Shown: positions 39,030-46,058 of the stretch, in pieces | How the letters are laid out: each line of letters opens with the position of its first letter | Numbering within the stretch: the first letter of the stretch is position 1 | Source of the DNA: a virus | Strand: one strand, 5' to 3' | Length of the DNA stretch: 64,000 bases | IMG/VR virus record: IMGVR_UViG_3300033145_001047 | Span: 22,168-86,167 of that record | Program-made: the position numbers and the translations under genes | Notes under the pieces: model-generated | The model's database searches: none | Told to the model about the DNA's origin: nothing | Seen by the model: the letters and a program-made list of their open reading frames with translations, nothing else

Positions 39030-39474
39030 CAGCAGCCTCCTCCCGCACCTTCTTCCGGCGCTCCTCGTGCATCTTGAGCCAGGCGTTGACGATCTTCCAG
39101 CTACCCTGACACCTGACCGGCACGTCGTTGTACACATAATTGACGATCTCGAACATGTGGGTCCTGTTCTCGATGTCCGCCCGACCGAAGGCTTCTTTGA
39201 GGTCGTTCGACAGCACGGCCCGGAGGAAGCCGCCCGTCGGTATCCCGTCCTTAACGTATGCGTCTAGTCCAGCCTTCGCGTGGGGTGGTATCTCGCCCGG
39301 TCGGTCGATCTCCATAAGCATCACGCCCACCCGCCTCGCGTATTCCATGAGCCTCTTGGCCATTCCCGGTTCACCAGCCTCCTCCAGGTGTCGAGCTATC
39401 TGCCGAAGACCGTACGGCTTGCCAGGGTTCTCGTTTATCATCTCCACCAGCAGCTCTATGTGTTCGTACTTCAT
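38995..39474 (-). CDS. Hypothetical protein
   Basis: 159 residues. The first 35 residues (MKYEHIELLVEMINENPGKP, YGLRQIARHLEEAGEP) resemble a winged-helix start. C-terminus charged. Overlaps the methyltransferase-fold gene by 35 bases. No family recognised. Confidence 0.65.
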   Translation of the reverse strand: MKYEHIELLVEMINENPGKPYGLRQIARHLEEAGEPGMAKRLMEYARRVGVMLMEIDRPGEIPPHAKAGLDAYVKDGIPTGGFLRAVLSNDLKEAFGRADIENRTHMFEIVNYVYNDVPVRCQGSWKIVNAWLKMHEERRKKVREEAADDGLDGHEYEE

Positions 39475-39722
39475 GCGTCTCCCCTCTCGACCTTCTCCCG
39501 GAACTCGGTCAGCTCGTTAGTGACCACGTCCATGAGCGGCAGTCCCTCTTCTTCGGGCAGTACCGATATCGCCAGCACCCGAGCGAACAGTGCAGCGGCA
39601 CCGGCGAAGAACGCCCGGCGTGTCTCCTGCATCTGCACCCCAGGTATCGGGTCGCTACCGTATCCGGCGCGGAAGTAGTCCGCGTACGCTTTGTCCAGTC
39701 TTTCTATCGTCATGTCACTCAC
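39471..39722 (-). CDS. Hypothetical protein
   Basis: 83 residues from GTG 39722 (GGAGG five bases upstream). RLDKAYADYFRAGYGSDPIP, then FFAGAAALFARVLAISV; a helical protein like small phage proteins with the signature AF.AGAAA. No function known. Confidence 0.62.
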   Translation of the reverse strand: MSDMTIERLDKAYADYFRAGYGSDPIPGVQMQETRRAFFAGAAALFARVLAISVLPEEEGLPLMDVVTNELTEFREKVERGDA

Positions 39723-39749
39723 CAGTTCCTCCTCTCGTTTCCACCCTGG

Positions 39750-39920
39750 TCACGTCGACCACAGGCTGTATCTGCAGAACGTCCCCAGTGCCAAGACAAC
39801 GAACAGGAACACCACGCACCCTATCGCGGTGTACTTCTCCCCCGGTCCTACTGCGCCACAGTGGGGACAGGTCTTCGCAGTCCCCGCCACGTCTCCACCA
39901 CACGTCCCGCACTTCTTCAT
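39750..39920 (-). CDS. Zinc ribbon plus transmembrane helix
   Basis: 56 residues from ATG 39920 (GGAGGGG upstream, ATGA overlap). MKKCGTCGGDVAGTAKTCPH then CGAV form a zinc-ribbon; the last 25 residues (AIGCVVFLFVVLALGTFCRY) are a membrane helix. Probably a tail-anchored membrane protein. Function unknown. Confidence 0.68.
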   Translation of the reverse strand: MKKCGTCGGDVAGTAKTCPHCGAVGPGEKYTAIGCVVFLFVVLALGTFCRYSLWST

Positions 39921-40381
39921 ATTCCCCTCCTTGCCCTTCTTCTCCTCCACCATCTCGGCCTCCAGTCTTTCCTCAGCGTGAACGCCTCGGCCAAGTCGAA
40001 GACGTCCACCAGCTTGATATGCCTCGGCGGTATCGCCGCCCCCACGATGTAGGCGTCCTGGGTCCCGTCATGGTACGGGAACTCCCCGATGGTCCCGCTA
40101 TGGTGTAGCAGCAGCCGGTCCCCACCTGGTCCGATGATATGCTTCGGGTCATAGACCACCTTCAACAGCACCACATGGGAGACGCCCTTCGTGGCCACTT
40201 GCCACAGGACGCTCCCGGCATGAGCTACTCCCGTCTGTTGTTCCTTCCACACCCACACCCCCTCGACCGTCGCGTCCGGATACCAGTGCCCGAGGGTCGG
40301 CTTCGTGATCTTGTACGGGGTCAGCCCCTCGCGCTGTATCCGCCCCCAGTTCGCCAGTGATGTGTAGTGCCAGCCTATCAT
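39917..40381 (-). CDS. Hypothetical protein with ART/DarT-like N-terminus
   Basis: 154 residues. MIGWHYTSLANWGRIQREGL resembles the start of ADP-ribosyltransferase-fold proteins (H-Y-T...L..I..EGL) such as DarT and RNA 2'-phosphotransferases; GVWVWKEQQ and HVVLLKVVYDP could be following strands, and HHSGTIGEFPY follows. A catalytic Glu cannot be assigned by eye. The C-terminus is Arg-rich. Could modify host targets, but the call is tentative. Confidence 0.6.
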   Translation of the reverse strand: MIGWHYTSLANWGRIQREGLTPYKITKPTLGHWYPDATVEGVWVWKEQQTGVAHAGSVLWQVATKGVSHVVLLKVVYDPKHIIGPGGDRLLLHHSGTIGEFPYHDGTQDAYIVGAAIPPRHIKLVDVFDLAEAFTLRKDWRPRWWRRRRARRGI

Positions 40382-40385
40382 TCTT

Positions 40386-40700
40386 CTATCCGGGGTCGTA
40401 CTGACCAGCTCCCTCGTGGGCCGCGTCGAAGTCCGCCTCGTCCACGATCTCCTGCAGGTCGGCTTCGATCTTCTTCCGGAACTCCTCCGGCAGTTCCTCG
40501 TCGAACAGCCGCGCCGTCACGACCTCGCGTTCCTCTTCCCCTTCCGGGGGATAGCAGTCCTCCGGAGGTCCGTACACTCGACCGGGGTCCTCGTACCCGC
40601 TCGACGTGAAGTCTACCTCCAGGATTCCGCCCTCGGAGGCTGTCCCCGTCACCCCGCTCCAGCTTCTCTTTCCGTCCCTTGTGCTTCGATAGTCAGCCAC
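40386..40700 (-). CDS. Acidic hypothetical protein
   Basis: 104 residues from GTG 40700 (GGAGG upstream), MADYRSTRDGKRSWSGVTGT onward, with an acidic helix (FRKKIEADLQEIVDEADFD). No family recognised. Confidence 0.62.
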   Translation of the reverse strand: MADYRSTRDGKRSWSGVTGTASEGGILEVDFTSSGYEDPGRVYGPPEDCYPPEGEEEREVVTARLFDEELPEEFRKKIEADLQEIVDEADFDAAHEGAGQYDPG

Positions 40701-41034
40701 ATTCCCTCCCCTTCAACCGTATCACGTCCGTCCGTGTCAGCGCCACTTTCTTCCCCTTCTTCCCTTCTGCCGTTCCGTCCTCGCGTTTCATCCGAACGAT
40801 TTTTTTGTGATTTTCAGCGCCCCACCCTCCGGAAAAATAGGTCACCGCCGCAAGTTCGGGCTCTACTATCGGATCGCGTTTCCTCCCCGTCTTGTACGTC
40901 ACCACCAGCTTCTCGTCGACCAGGACCTTCGTCGCCAGCTCCCGCGCCACCCGGTCCCCGGTCCCCGCTTGCTTCGCCAGCATCACCAGGCGACCGACCA
41001 CCCGCTCCACTTCCTTCTTGTCTCCCTCGATCAC
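40693..41034 (-). CDS. Hypothetical basic protein
   Basis: 113 residues from the GTG immediately after the upstream stop. Helical N-terminus (VERVVGRLVMLAKQAGTG) and basic C-terminal half (KKIVRMKREDGTAEGKKGKK). No family recognised. Confidence 0.6.
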   Translation of the reverse strand: MIEGDKKEVERVVGRLVMLAKQAGTGDRVARELATKVLVDEKLVVTYKTGRKRDPIVEPELAAVTYFSGGWGAENHKKIVRMKREDGTAEGKKGKKVALTRTDVIRLKGRECG

Positions 41035-41250
41035 CTACGTCTCCGGATACTCGTATATCGGAGTCACGTCCTCGTCCCTCTCCAAGGCCTCCCGGCTTGA
41101 CTCGGCCATGACTTTCAGCCTCGTGGCAGCAGAAATCATCATTGAATTCGTCCTCTCCGCCGCCCTCTTCATCTTCCAAATACACCAGGACTGCAGAAGC
41201 GACATTATCGCTAGTCCGAAACATATCACCATGAGCATTGTCGTTATCAT
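41035..41250 (-). CDS. Single-span membrane protein with helical tail
   Basis: 71 residues; MITTMLMVICFGLAIMSLLQ begins a membrane helix, followed by a charged helix and acidic C-terminus. Function unknown. Confidence 0.6.
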   Translation of the reverse strand: MITTMLMVICFGLAIMSLLQSWCIWKMKRAAERTNSMMISAATRLKVMAESSREALERDEDVTPIYEYPET

Positions 41251-41251
41251 G

Positions 41252-41548
41252 CTATTCCTTTCTCAGGATTCCGTACCCGACTCGATAGGACGTCCCCTTG
41301 TCTGTCACCACCGAGACGGTCACCTTATTGACACGCCTCACTGTCCCGCGAATCGGCACCCCCTTTCTGTCCATGAACACGACCCGGTCGCCCTTCTGGT
41401 ACTTGGTCGACTCCAGGGCCGCTTCCTTCCGCTGAGTCTCCCGGAACTGTTCCTTCACAATGTCGAACGCTTCCTTCAACTCCTCGCGGTTCATCTCTCG
41501 GACCAGGACCCGGAGAGTGTCCAGCTTCTCCTGTGCCACCAGCCTCAC
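41252..41548 (-). CDS. KOW-like beta-barrel protein
   Basis: 98 residues. A helical first half is followed by YQKGDRVVFMDRKGVPIRGT, VRRVNKVTVSVVTDKGT, a KOW/SH3-like barrel known from small phage proteins. Start GTG 41548 overlaps the stop of the putative mini gene upstream; a GTG at 41539 is an alternative. Probably nucleic-acid or protein binding. Confidence 0.68.
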   Translation of the reverse strand: MRLVAQEKLDTLRVLVREMNREELKEAFDIVKEQFRETQRKEAALESTKYQKGDRVVFMDRKGVPIRGTVRRVNKVTVSVVTDKGTSYRVGYGILRKE

Positions 41549-41628
41549 CCCCTTCCATCATAAAGGAACCGGACGCTTTTCAGCCACTCGCCTCCCACCG
41601 CCGTGTTGGGTTTCCCCTCATGCGCCAC
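41545..41628 (-). CDS. Possible 27-residue mini gene
   Basis: GTG 41628, MAHEGKPNTAVGGEWLKSVR onward, ending with a GTGA overlap with the KOW-like gene. The Shine-Dalgarno site is poor (ACAAGG). The frame continues that of the gene ending at 41662, so it could also be read-through or noise. It is the only candidate in the 113-base gap. Confidence 0.3.
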   Translation of the reverse strand: MAHEGKPNTAVGGEWLKSVRFLYDGRG

Positions 41629-41661
41629 AGCCTTGTCCGCTGTGCGTCCGGTTGACCTATC

Positions 41662-41964
41662 CTATATCTTCTGTACGTGCTTCTTCCATAGCTCGTGCGC
41701 CTCGGCGTCCGTCTGCGGGAGATACGTCCCGACATGGTACGACTCTCTGTCCTTCGCCCCCACGAGGACAACGCACGGACCCGTCATGTGGACGTCCTCG
41801 TCCCTGTACCCGAGAGCGTGTACGCCGCTCCCTGTCGGAACGCGAAGGAACACCAGACTCTCCCTCAACTTCTCCGCGACCTCCCTGGGAGTCCAGGCCC
41901 TCGGCATTGCGAAGTCGCTCTTCTTCCCTGCAGCATCGAAAGCTCGATAGCTGTACTTCCTCAT
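41662..41964 (-). CDS. Hypothetical protein
   Basis: 100 residues, MRKYSYRAFDAAGKKSDFAM onward; GAGGAGGG before the ATG. Beta-rich. It belongs to the operon from promoter 42621-42648. No family recognised. Confidence 0.65.
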   Translation of the reverse strand: MRKYSYRAFDAAGKKSDFAMPRAWTPREVAEKLRESLVFLRVPTGSGVHALGYRDEDVHMTGPCVVLVGAKDRESYHVGTYLPQTDAEAHELWKKHVQKI

Positions 41965-42033
41965 GACTCCCTCCTCTCGTTTCGTTCCGTAACCCGGCGG
42001 ACGGTCCCGGAGGACCGCCCAACAGGTCCGGGG

Positions 42034-42561
42034 TTACTTCGTGGTGTTCTCGAACGGCTTGTCCCACTTGCCGACGCCGTAGTGGGCGTAGAAGTTCGTA
42101 TCGAAGTAGTCGATCATGCCGTCACTGTCGTCCCGGCGGTAGCTGCTCACGTACCCGGACACGTACTTCATGATCTCGTAGGCCCTCTCGCTCAGGAGTC
42201 CGCCGCGCTCGTGGTACGTCTCGAAGTTCTCCTCCCAGTGGTATTGATTCACCTGGGTGTATCCCTTCTCTCGGTCGTACTCCAGGCGCTTCACGCGCTC
42301 CTCGACGTCGCGGTCGTCCCGGACGTGGCTCTCGCTTGCCTTCTCGGTGAACGGGTCGAACGGACCCGAGGCCAGCGAGACATATATCGACTGTCCGCCG
42401 GAGTACCGCTCTATCCTGACCGAGAACTTCGAGGCCGGGAACTTGCCCTTGAGTTCTTTCCTGACCAGCTTCGCTATGTCCTTGATGTCCAGGCTCCGGT
42501 CGAACTTCTCGCCCTCCCACCCGTGTCCCGTGTAGTTCCTCGCCGCCGTCTTCTCTTCCAT
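42034..42561 (-). CDS. LPD29-like hypothetical protein
   Basis: 175 residues from ATG 42561 (GGGAGG five bases upstream). DIKDIAKLVRKELKGKFPAS, KFSVRIERYSGGQSIYVSL resembles the large polyvalent protein-associated domain 29 of phages and plasmids. C-terminal DYFDTNFYAHYGVGKWDKPF completes the domain. Function unknown; first gene after the promoter. Confidence 0.7.
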   Translation of the reverse strand: MEEKTAARNYTGHGWEGEKFDRSLDIKDIAKLVRKELKGKFPASKFSVRIERYSGGQSIYVSLASGPFDPFTEKASESHVRDDRDVEERVKRLEYDREKGYTQVNQYHWEENFETYHERGGLLSERAYEIMKYVSGYVSSYRRDDSDGMIDYFDTNFYAHYGVGKWDKPFENTTK

Positions 42562-42620
42562 AGCTTCCTCCCCGTTTTCTCCGTGCCCCAGGTTGTCGGT
42601 TTCGTTCCTCATTCTGTTAT

Positions 42621-42648
42621 AGTATACCCTTTATTTTCTTTTCGTCAA
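42621..42648 (-). promoter_or_regulatory. Sigma-70-like promoter
   Basis: TTGACG (42643-42648), 16 bases, TATACT (42621-42626) on the minus strand. The 65-bp element 42730-42794 is about 80 bases upstream. The region 42649-42729 has no gene. Confidence 0.75.
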
Positions 42649-42729
42649 GGTTTCGGGGGCTTTTTCTTCATGTTCCTGAGTCGCTCTAAGTCCTTGTTCT
42701 GTCATGGGTTCCCTCAGCCGATAGAATTC

Positions 42730-42794
42730 TTTTCACATTATTTTACGTCGCGGGATTGACGTGCTGTAAGTCGTTGCAGCACAACGACCTCGCG
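42730..42794. repeat. Conserved 65-bp intergenic element, copy 2
   Basis: Best-formed copy: TTTTCACATTATTTTACGTC, dyad ACGTC/GACGT about 42744-42762, TGTAAG, then hairpin GTCGTTG-5-CAACGAC (42770-42788). About 70-75 percent identical by hand count to the other copies with no gaps. Confidence 0.8.
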
Positions 42795-42799
42795 GTCGG

Positions 42800-43630
42800 C
42801 TACTCAGCGGCCCCTTTCAGCCTGGGCTCCGCTGCCATTGCGTTCAGCTTCTTGACCAGGTCCAGGCGCTTGAACTCCAGGTGCAGGTTCCCGTTCAGGT
42901 ACGCCTTGAACTTGAAGTACTCGGTCTCGCCTACGCCGCCGGTCTTCCCCGCCTCCGTGACCTCGTCGTGGAGTGGCCCACCGTACGACTTGATAGCTCC
43001 CTTCCCGTCGAGCAGCAGGAAGACATTGTCCAGCGTCCGGTAGCATTGCTCCCTGGAACGATTAGGCTCTACCCCTCCCCCGGTCCACCGCAGCGATACC
43101 ATTCCATCGAGTATCACCTTGCGCCCGACATCGAACTTGCCGTACTTTTCGTTCGTCTTGTATTCCGGCCTCCATGCCGATTGCCTCGCCGCCGGTCGCA
43201 GCATATCAAAGACTTCGCGCACCAGCTCCAGCACGTAGCTGTCCGCGTGTTCCCCGAAGTGTCGGGCCATTCCCTGCATATTCTCTATCGTTAGGTCAGG
43301 GAGTTTCCCCTCCTCCAGTTGCTTACCGAACTCGTTCGCCCTCTTGGTCGAGAGCATCCGCTTGAACTCTGCTATGTCGGCTATCGCCCTCCACGCATCC
43401 CTGGTGATCTCTTTCAGTACGGCCTCGGCCTCGTCGGGACCCACGCCGTAGCTGTTACGTCTCCTGACGTTGAACCCGGCCCTGTCCTGGAACACCGCTT
43501 TCAATCGGTCCTCTGCTTTTTTGAGGAAAGCATAGCCGCGATGGATTTCGCCACACGCCGCCGTGTAGTTCTCGACCATCGTGGTCGCCGTCGACCTCGG
43601 TATCAGTTCCTTCGTCGTCGGCTCGGTCAC
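42800..43630 (-). CDS. DUF4942-like protein
   Basis: 276 residues from GTG 43630 (GGGAGG five bases upstream). TATTMVENYTAACGEIHRGY at the start, NKYGKFDVGRKVILDGM-like centre and the end block EYFKFKAYLNGNLHLEFKRL, DLVKKLNAM match DUF4942, found in phages, plasmids and conjugative elements. The function is unknown; presence next to methyltransferases elsewhere has suggested DNA modification or anti-restriction links. Confidence 0.75.
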   Translation of the reverse strand: MTEPTTKELIPRSTATTMVENYTAACGEIHRGYAFLKKAEDRLKAVFQDRAGFNVRRRNSYGVGPDEAEAVLKEITRDAWRAIADIAEFKRMLSTKRANEFGKQLEEGKLPDLTIENMQGMARHFGEHADSYVLELVREVFDMLRPAARQSAWRPEYKTNEKYGKFDVGRKVILDGMVSLRWTGGGVEPNRSREQCYRTLDNVFLLLDGKGAIKSYGGPLHDEVTEAGKTGGVGETEYFKFKAYLNGNLHLEFKRLDLVKKLNAMAAEPRLKGAAE

Positions 43631-43881
43631 GATCTCCTCCCCTCGTCCAGGTTCCGGCATTCGTCACAGAACAGCGCCGGGTCCTTCATTGCCAGCCGCG
43701 CCTTCGGGACACTGGTCGCCCCGGACGTGGTCCCATGAGCGTCACACACGACCGCGTACTTGCCCTCCACGTCGATCTCCTGGAGAGCCCCTACATATAT
43801 GACCACCTTCGAGCCGGGGACGTACGGGTTCATGCGCTCCGCGACGTATCCCGGCTCCGTGTTGTGCTGCTTCCTCAGCAT
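43627..43881 (-). CDS. Hypothetical protein with CxxC
   Basis: 84 residues, MLRKQHNTEPGYVAERMNPY onward; ATG 43881 with GGAG eight bases upstream. Barrel-like start (PGSKVVIYVGALQEI), Cys pair in ALFCDECRN at the end plus VVCDAHG, giving a possible zinc site. Confidence 0.62.
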   Translation of the reverse strand: MLRKQHNTEPGYVAERMNPYVPGSKVVIYVGALQEIDVEGKYAVVCDAHGTTSGATSVPKARLAMKDPALFCDECRNLDEGRRS

Positions 43882-44024
43882 CCGGTGATCTCCACGGCCC
43901 ACTGGGTCAGGCTGTGGTCGATCTTGTAGGCGATACCCTCGCGCTGCAGCCCGGCCAGGTACGCCGCCAGCAGTCGCGCCCCGTCGTCCGTCTTGTCAAA
44001 GCACACCAGCCTGTCCACGTTCAC
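43875..44024 (-). CDS. Small hypothetical protein
   Basis: 49 residues from GTG 44024 (AGGGGG six bases upstream). MNVDRLVCFDKTDDGARLLA onward, one helix plus strands. No family recognised. Confidence 0.6.
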   Translation of the reverse strand: MNVDRLVCFDKTDDGARLLAAYLAGLQREGIAYKIDHSLTQWAVEITGC

Positions 44025-44038
44025 GTCGGTCCCCCTCT

Positions 44039-44251
44039 CTACAGTTCCCACACCAGGTCGATCTCGACCCACACGCCCCGAGCACCCTCGACCGCTGCCG
44101 GTTTCACCTTGACGTAGTGGGTGAGCAGCTTCGTCCGGGGGTCCTCCTCCGTCTTGCTCTCGTCCATCCATATCCCGACCGCCGCGCCTCCCGTCGGTCG
44201 CTCGTACTTGACCAGGTCGCCCTTCTCGAACTTCGCCGTGGTCTCGTTCAT
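44039..44251 (-). CDS. Small hypothetical protein, KOW/Tudor-like
   Basis: 70 residues from ATG 44251 (ATGA overlap). FEKGDLVKYERPTGGAAVGI is a typical barrel opening; strands continue to GVWVEIDLVWEL. No family recognised. Confidence 0.62.
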   Translation of the reverse strand: MNETTAKFEKGDLVKYERPTGGAAVGIWMDESKTEEDPRTKLLTHYVKVKPAAVEGARGVWVEIDLVWEL

Positions 44252-44571
44252 GCCTTCACCGAACAGGACGCTTCCGCTGAGGTTATCGTTATATGTCCAG
44301 CAGAGGGATGATGCTTGAGAATCCAAATAGCTTCCGCCATGTTCAGCACGTCAGGAAGTCCAGCACTGAAATATCCACAGTCCGCCACGCACACGATCTT
44401 CTTGCCGTCGAGCGCAAAGCCCACACTTGCGCGTTTTCCGAAGTATCCGTCCGGCACGGTGCCGTGAGCGAATACCGCAGCCTTGGCCTCTTCATAGTTC
44501 ATGTTAGCGCCTCCTCCGCCGTAGGAATAGTCCGGCCCGGTTACCATCGGGAAGTTGTCGGTCAGAGCCAT
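44248..44571 (-). CDS. Hypothetical protein
   Basis: 107 residues, MALTDNFPMVTGPDYSYGGG onward; Gly-rich start, then alpha/beta. First gene of its operon behind promoter 44602-44629. No family recognised. Confidence 0.65.
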   Translation of the reverse strand: MALTDNFPMVTGPDYSYGGGGANMNYEEAKAAVFAHGTVPDGYFGKRASVGFALDGKKIVCVADCGYFSAGLPDVLNMAEAIWILKHHPSAGHITITSAEASCSVKA

Positions 44572-44601
44572 GTCTTTCTCCTCTCGTTCTCGTTACATCA
44601 T

Positions 44602-44629
44602 AGTATACTCTTTGTTCTCTTTTAGTCAA
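44602..44629 (-). promoter_or_regulatory. Sigma-70-like promoter
   Basis: TTGACT (44624-44629), 16 bases, TATACT (44602-44607) on the minus strand. The 65-bp element copy 3 lies about 80 bases upstream. Confidence 0.75.
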
Positions 44630-44710
44630 TCCTTTGGGGGTATTTTCTTCGCGTTCAATGGTCGGTATAAGTTCTCCCGTATCAGCATGTTCTGACGGGA
44701 CCTAGAAATA

Positions 44711-44775
44711 TCTTCACATTATTTCACGTCAGGGCCTTGACGTGTTGTAAGCTGTTGGCATGTAAGAACCTTGTG
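44711..44775. repeat. Conserved 65-bp intergenic element, copy 3
   Basis: TCTTCACATTATTTCACGTC, then a perfect dyad: on the minus strand ACGTCA-6-TGACGT (44725-44742), TGTAAG and TTGTG. The hairpin present in copies 1 and 2 is degenerate here. Confidence 0.78.
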
Positions 44776-44863
44776 GGTCGCCTCCGGGCGCGCTCGATTG
44801 CCTTCAATATATAAGGCTCTGCCGGTCGCCGGGTTCCGGGCCGTCAAGTGGGTGTCGGGGACC

Positions 44864-45095
44864 TGTTGGCCGCTGTTGGTGACCTGGGGAGAACGTGGTC
44901 GTCGGTCGCTCCGGTAGTCCTGGGTGTTGGTATGTTGGTAGTTCTCAACAGCTACGCGACAAGTTTCCCACAGCGTCGCGCTGGTCGGTTCCCGCGCCTA
45001 GCCTTCTGGTTGCGTCGACCTGGTGCAAAGTTACCAACATTACCAACATTCTTATAAATACGGATAATATCTTTATAGACTATCTTATTATAAGA
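44864..45095. other. Iteron-like repeats plus AT-rich tract: candidate replication origin or regulatory hub
   Basis: Part of the 529-base gap 44572-45100 without supported genes. TGTTGG occurs at 44864 and 44874; TGTTGGTA is in direct tandem at 44925-44932 and 44933-44940; two inverted copies TACCAACA lie at 45032-45039 and 45041-45048. An AT-rich tract (45046-45095) with the palindrome CTTATTATAAG follows at once. Iterons beside an unwinding tract are typical of origins. Overlapping short frames on both strands look random. Confidence 0.45.
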
Positions 45096-45100
45096 AGCAC

Positions 45101-45355
45101 TCAGGGGGAGCTGGTCGCCCGACGATTTGCCTCGATTTGAAGACGCAACAGCACGCCCGCGTCGATTCCCCATGTGTCACGATCTCTGACCACATCTTGC
45201 AGTGGTCCGTCCTTCGACAGCTTCGCCTTGAACTGGACACCCGCCGGTATGATGTAGAGCTGGTCCCCTTCCGGGAGGACCTCCGGCCCCTTCGTCTCTG
45301 GACATCCGGAGCACAGCAGGGCAACGAACAGACACAGCACCAGGAACTTCTTCAT
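45101..45355 (-). CDS. Small lipoprotein, possible outer-membrane spanin or lysis lipoprotein
   Basis: 84 residues. A signal peptide with lipobox LLCSGC (Cys18) directs lipid attachment. The mature part, PETKGPEVLPEGDQLYIIPA, then VRDRDTWGIDAGVLLRLQIE, resembles small lipoproteins found beside phage holins (Rz1-like), but a partner Rz is not clear. Last gene of the lysis-like cluster. Confidence 0.68.
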   Translation of the reverse strand: MKKFLVLCLFVALLCSGCPETKGPEVLPEGDQLYIIPAGVQFKAKLSKDGPLQDVVRDRDTWGIDAGVLLRLQIEANRRATSSP

Positions 45356-45537
45356 ATTCTCCTCCTATGTGACGTCGACGTAGCGGACCTTCCGCCTCGC
45401 GCCCGACCGTACGCTTGCTCCAGGGTATCCATCTTCCGGAGGAGCGACTGCTTCCTCCGCCGCGCTTTCTCCTCGGGGGTCATGAAGCCGCCGAGGATGT
45501 TCAGTACACTCAGGATTATCTTGAGTATGGTCCCCAC
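45352..45537 (-). CDS. Small membrane-associated protein
   Basis: 61 residues from GTG 45537 (GGAGG five bases upstream; an ATG at 45549 lies over the ribosome binding site). MGTILKIILSVLNILGGFMT is an amphipathic or membrane helix, followed by a strongly basic helix (EEKARRRKQSLLRKMDTLEQ). Could be a small holin or antiholin-like component. Confidence 0.55.
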   Translation of the reverse strand: MGTILKIILSVLNILGGFMTPEEKARRRKQSLLRKMDTLEQAYGRARGGRSATSTSHRRRI

Positions 45538-45551
45538 GTCTACCTCCATAG

Positions 45552-45583
45552 AAAAGGGGCGGAGGTTATTCCCCCCCGCCCCC
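45552..45583 (-). terminator. Rho-independent terminator after the holin-like gene
   Basis: On the minus strand GGGGCGG (45576-45582), loop, CCGCCCC (45556-45562), then TTTT (45552-45555). It directly follows the stop of the 45594-46058 gene and precedes the next gene's ribosome binding site, so it may attenuate expression. Confidence 0.6.
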
Positions 45584-45593
45584 GGTTCGTGAA

Positions 45594-46058
45594 CTAACCG
45601 CCGACGACGTTCGCCAGCTTCCCTTCGATCATTGCCCGGAACTTCGGAAGGTTCGAGACAATCAGCTCTCGCGCTCGTTCCTCCGTCAGGCCCGGCACCT
45701 TCTCGCACAGCTTCTTGACCGCCTTGTGGAATTTCTCCTCCCACGTCAGCTTCGCCTGTCCGAGTTTCAGCTTCTTCGCGCTGTACTCTTCGGCGTACCC
45801 GATAGCATCCAGCGTGAATCCGGATATCATCTTCTTCTGCGATTCCTTCAACTCGATACCGTACTTGTCGGCCAGTTTCGTGAGCAGCTTCAATACGAAC
45901 CCGGCCAAGACAACACCGACACCCTTCCACAGCATAGACCACACCATGTCGATTGTCTTCCCGACCTCGCTCTGCTCTCCTCCTCCCTCGGCTCCGAAGA
46001 GCACCAGGGGAAGGACGACTACCAGCAACAGCACCAACACCCAGGACCACCTACGCAT
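45594..46058 (-). CDS. Holin-like (LLH-type) membrane protein
   Basis: 154 residues: a signal-like first helix (WVLVLLLVVVLPLVLFGAEG), a second membrane helix (WKGVGVVLAGFVLKLLT), then a charged helical domain with LDAIGYAEEYSAKKLKLGQA and VPGLTEERARELIVS. This layout fits the LLH holin superfamily. It neighbours other small membrane proteins and the lipoprotein, together forming a probable lysis cluster. Confidence 0.65.
   Translation of the reverse strand: MRRWSWVLVLLLVVVLPLVLFGAEGGGEQSEVGKTIDMVWSMLWKGVGVVLAGFVLKLLTKLADKYGIELKESQKKMISGFTLDAIGYAEEYSAKKLKLGQAKLTWEEKFHKAVKKLCEKVPGLTEERARELIVSNLPKFRAMIEGKLANVVGG

Noticed and set aside
44848-45057. Plus-strand frame with a hydrophobic stretch and its minus-strand counterpart 44952-45173
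   Set aside because: No ribosome binding site, all other genes are on the minus strand, and the codons cover the iteron repeats; random open frames in GC-rich DNA.
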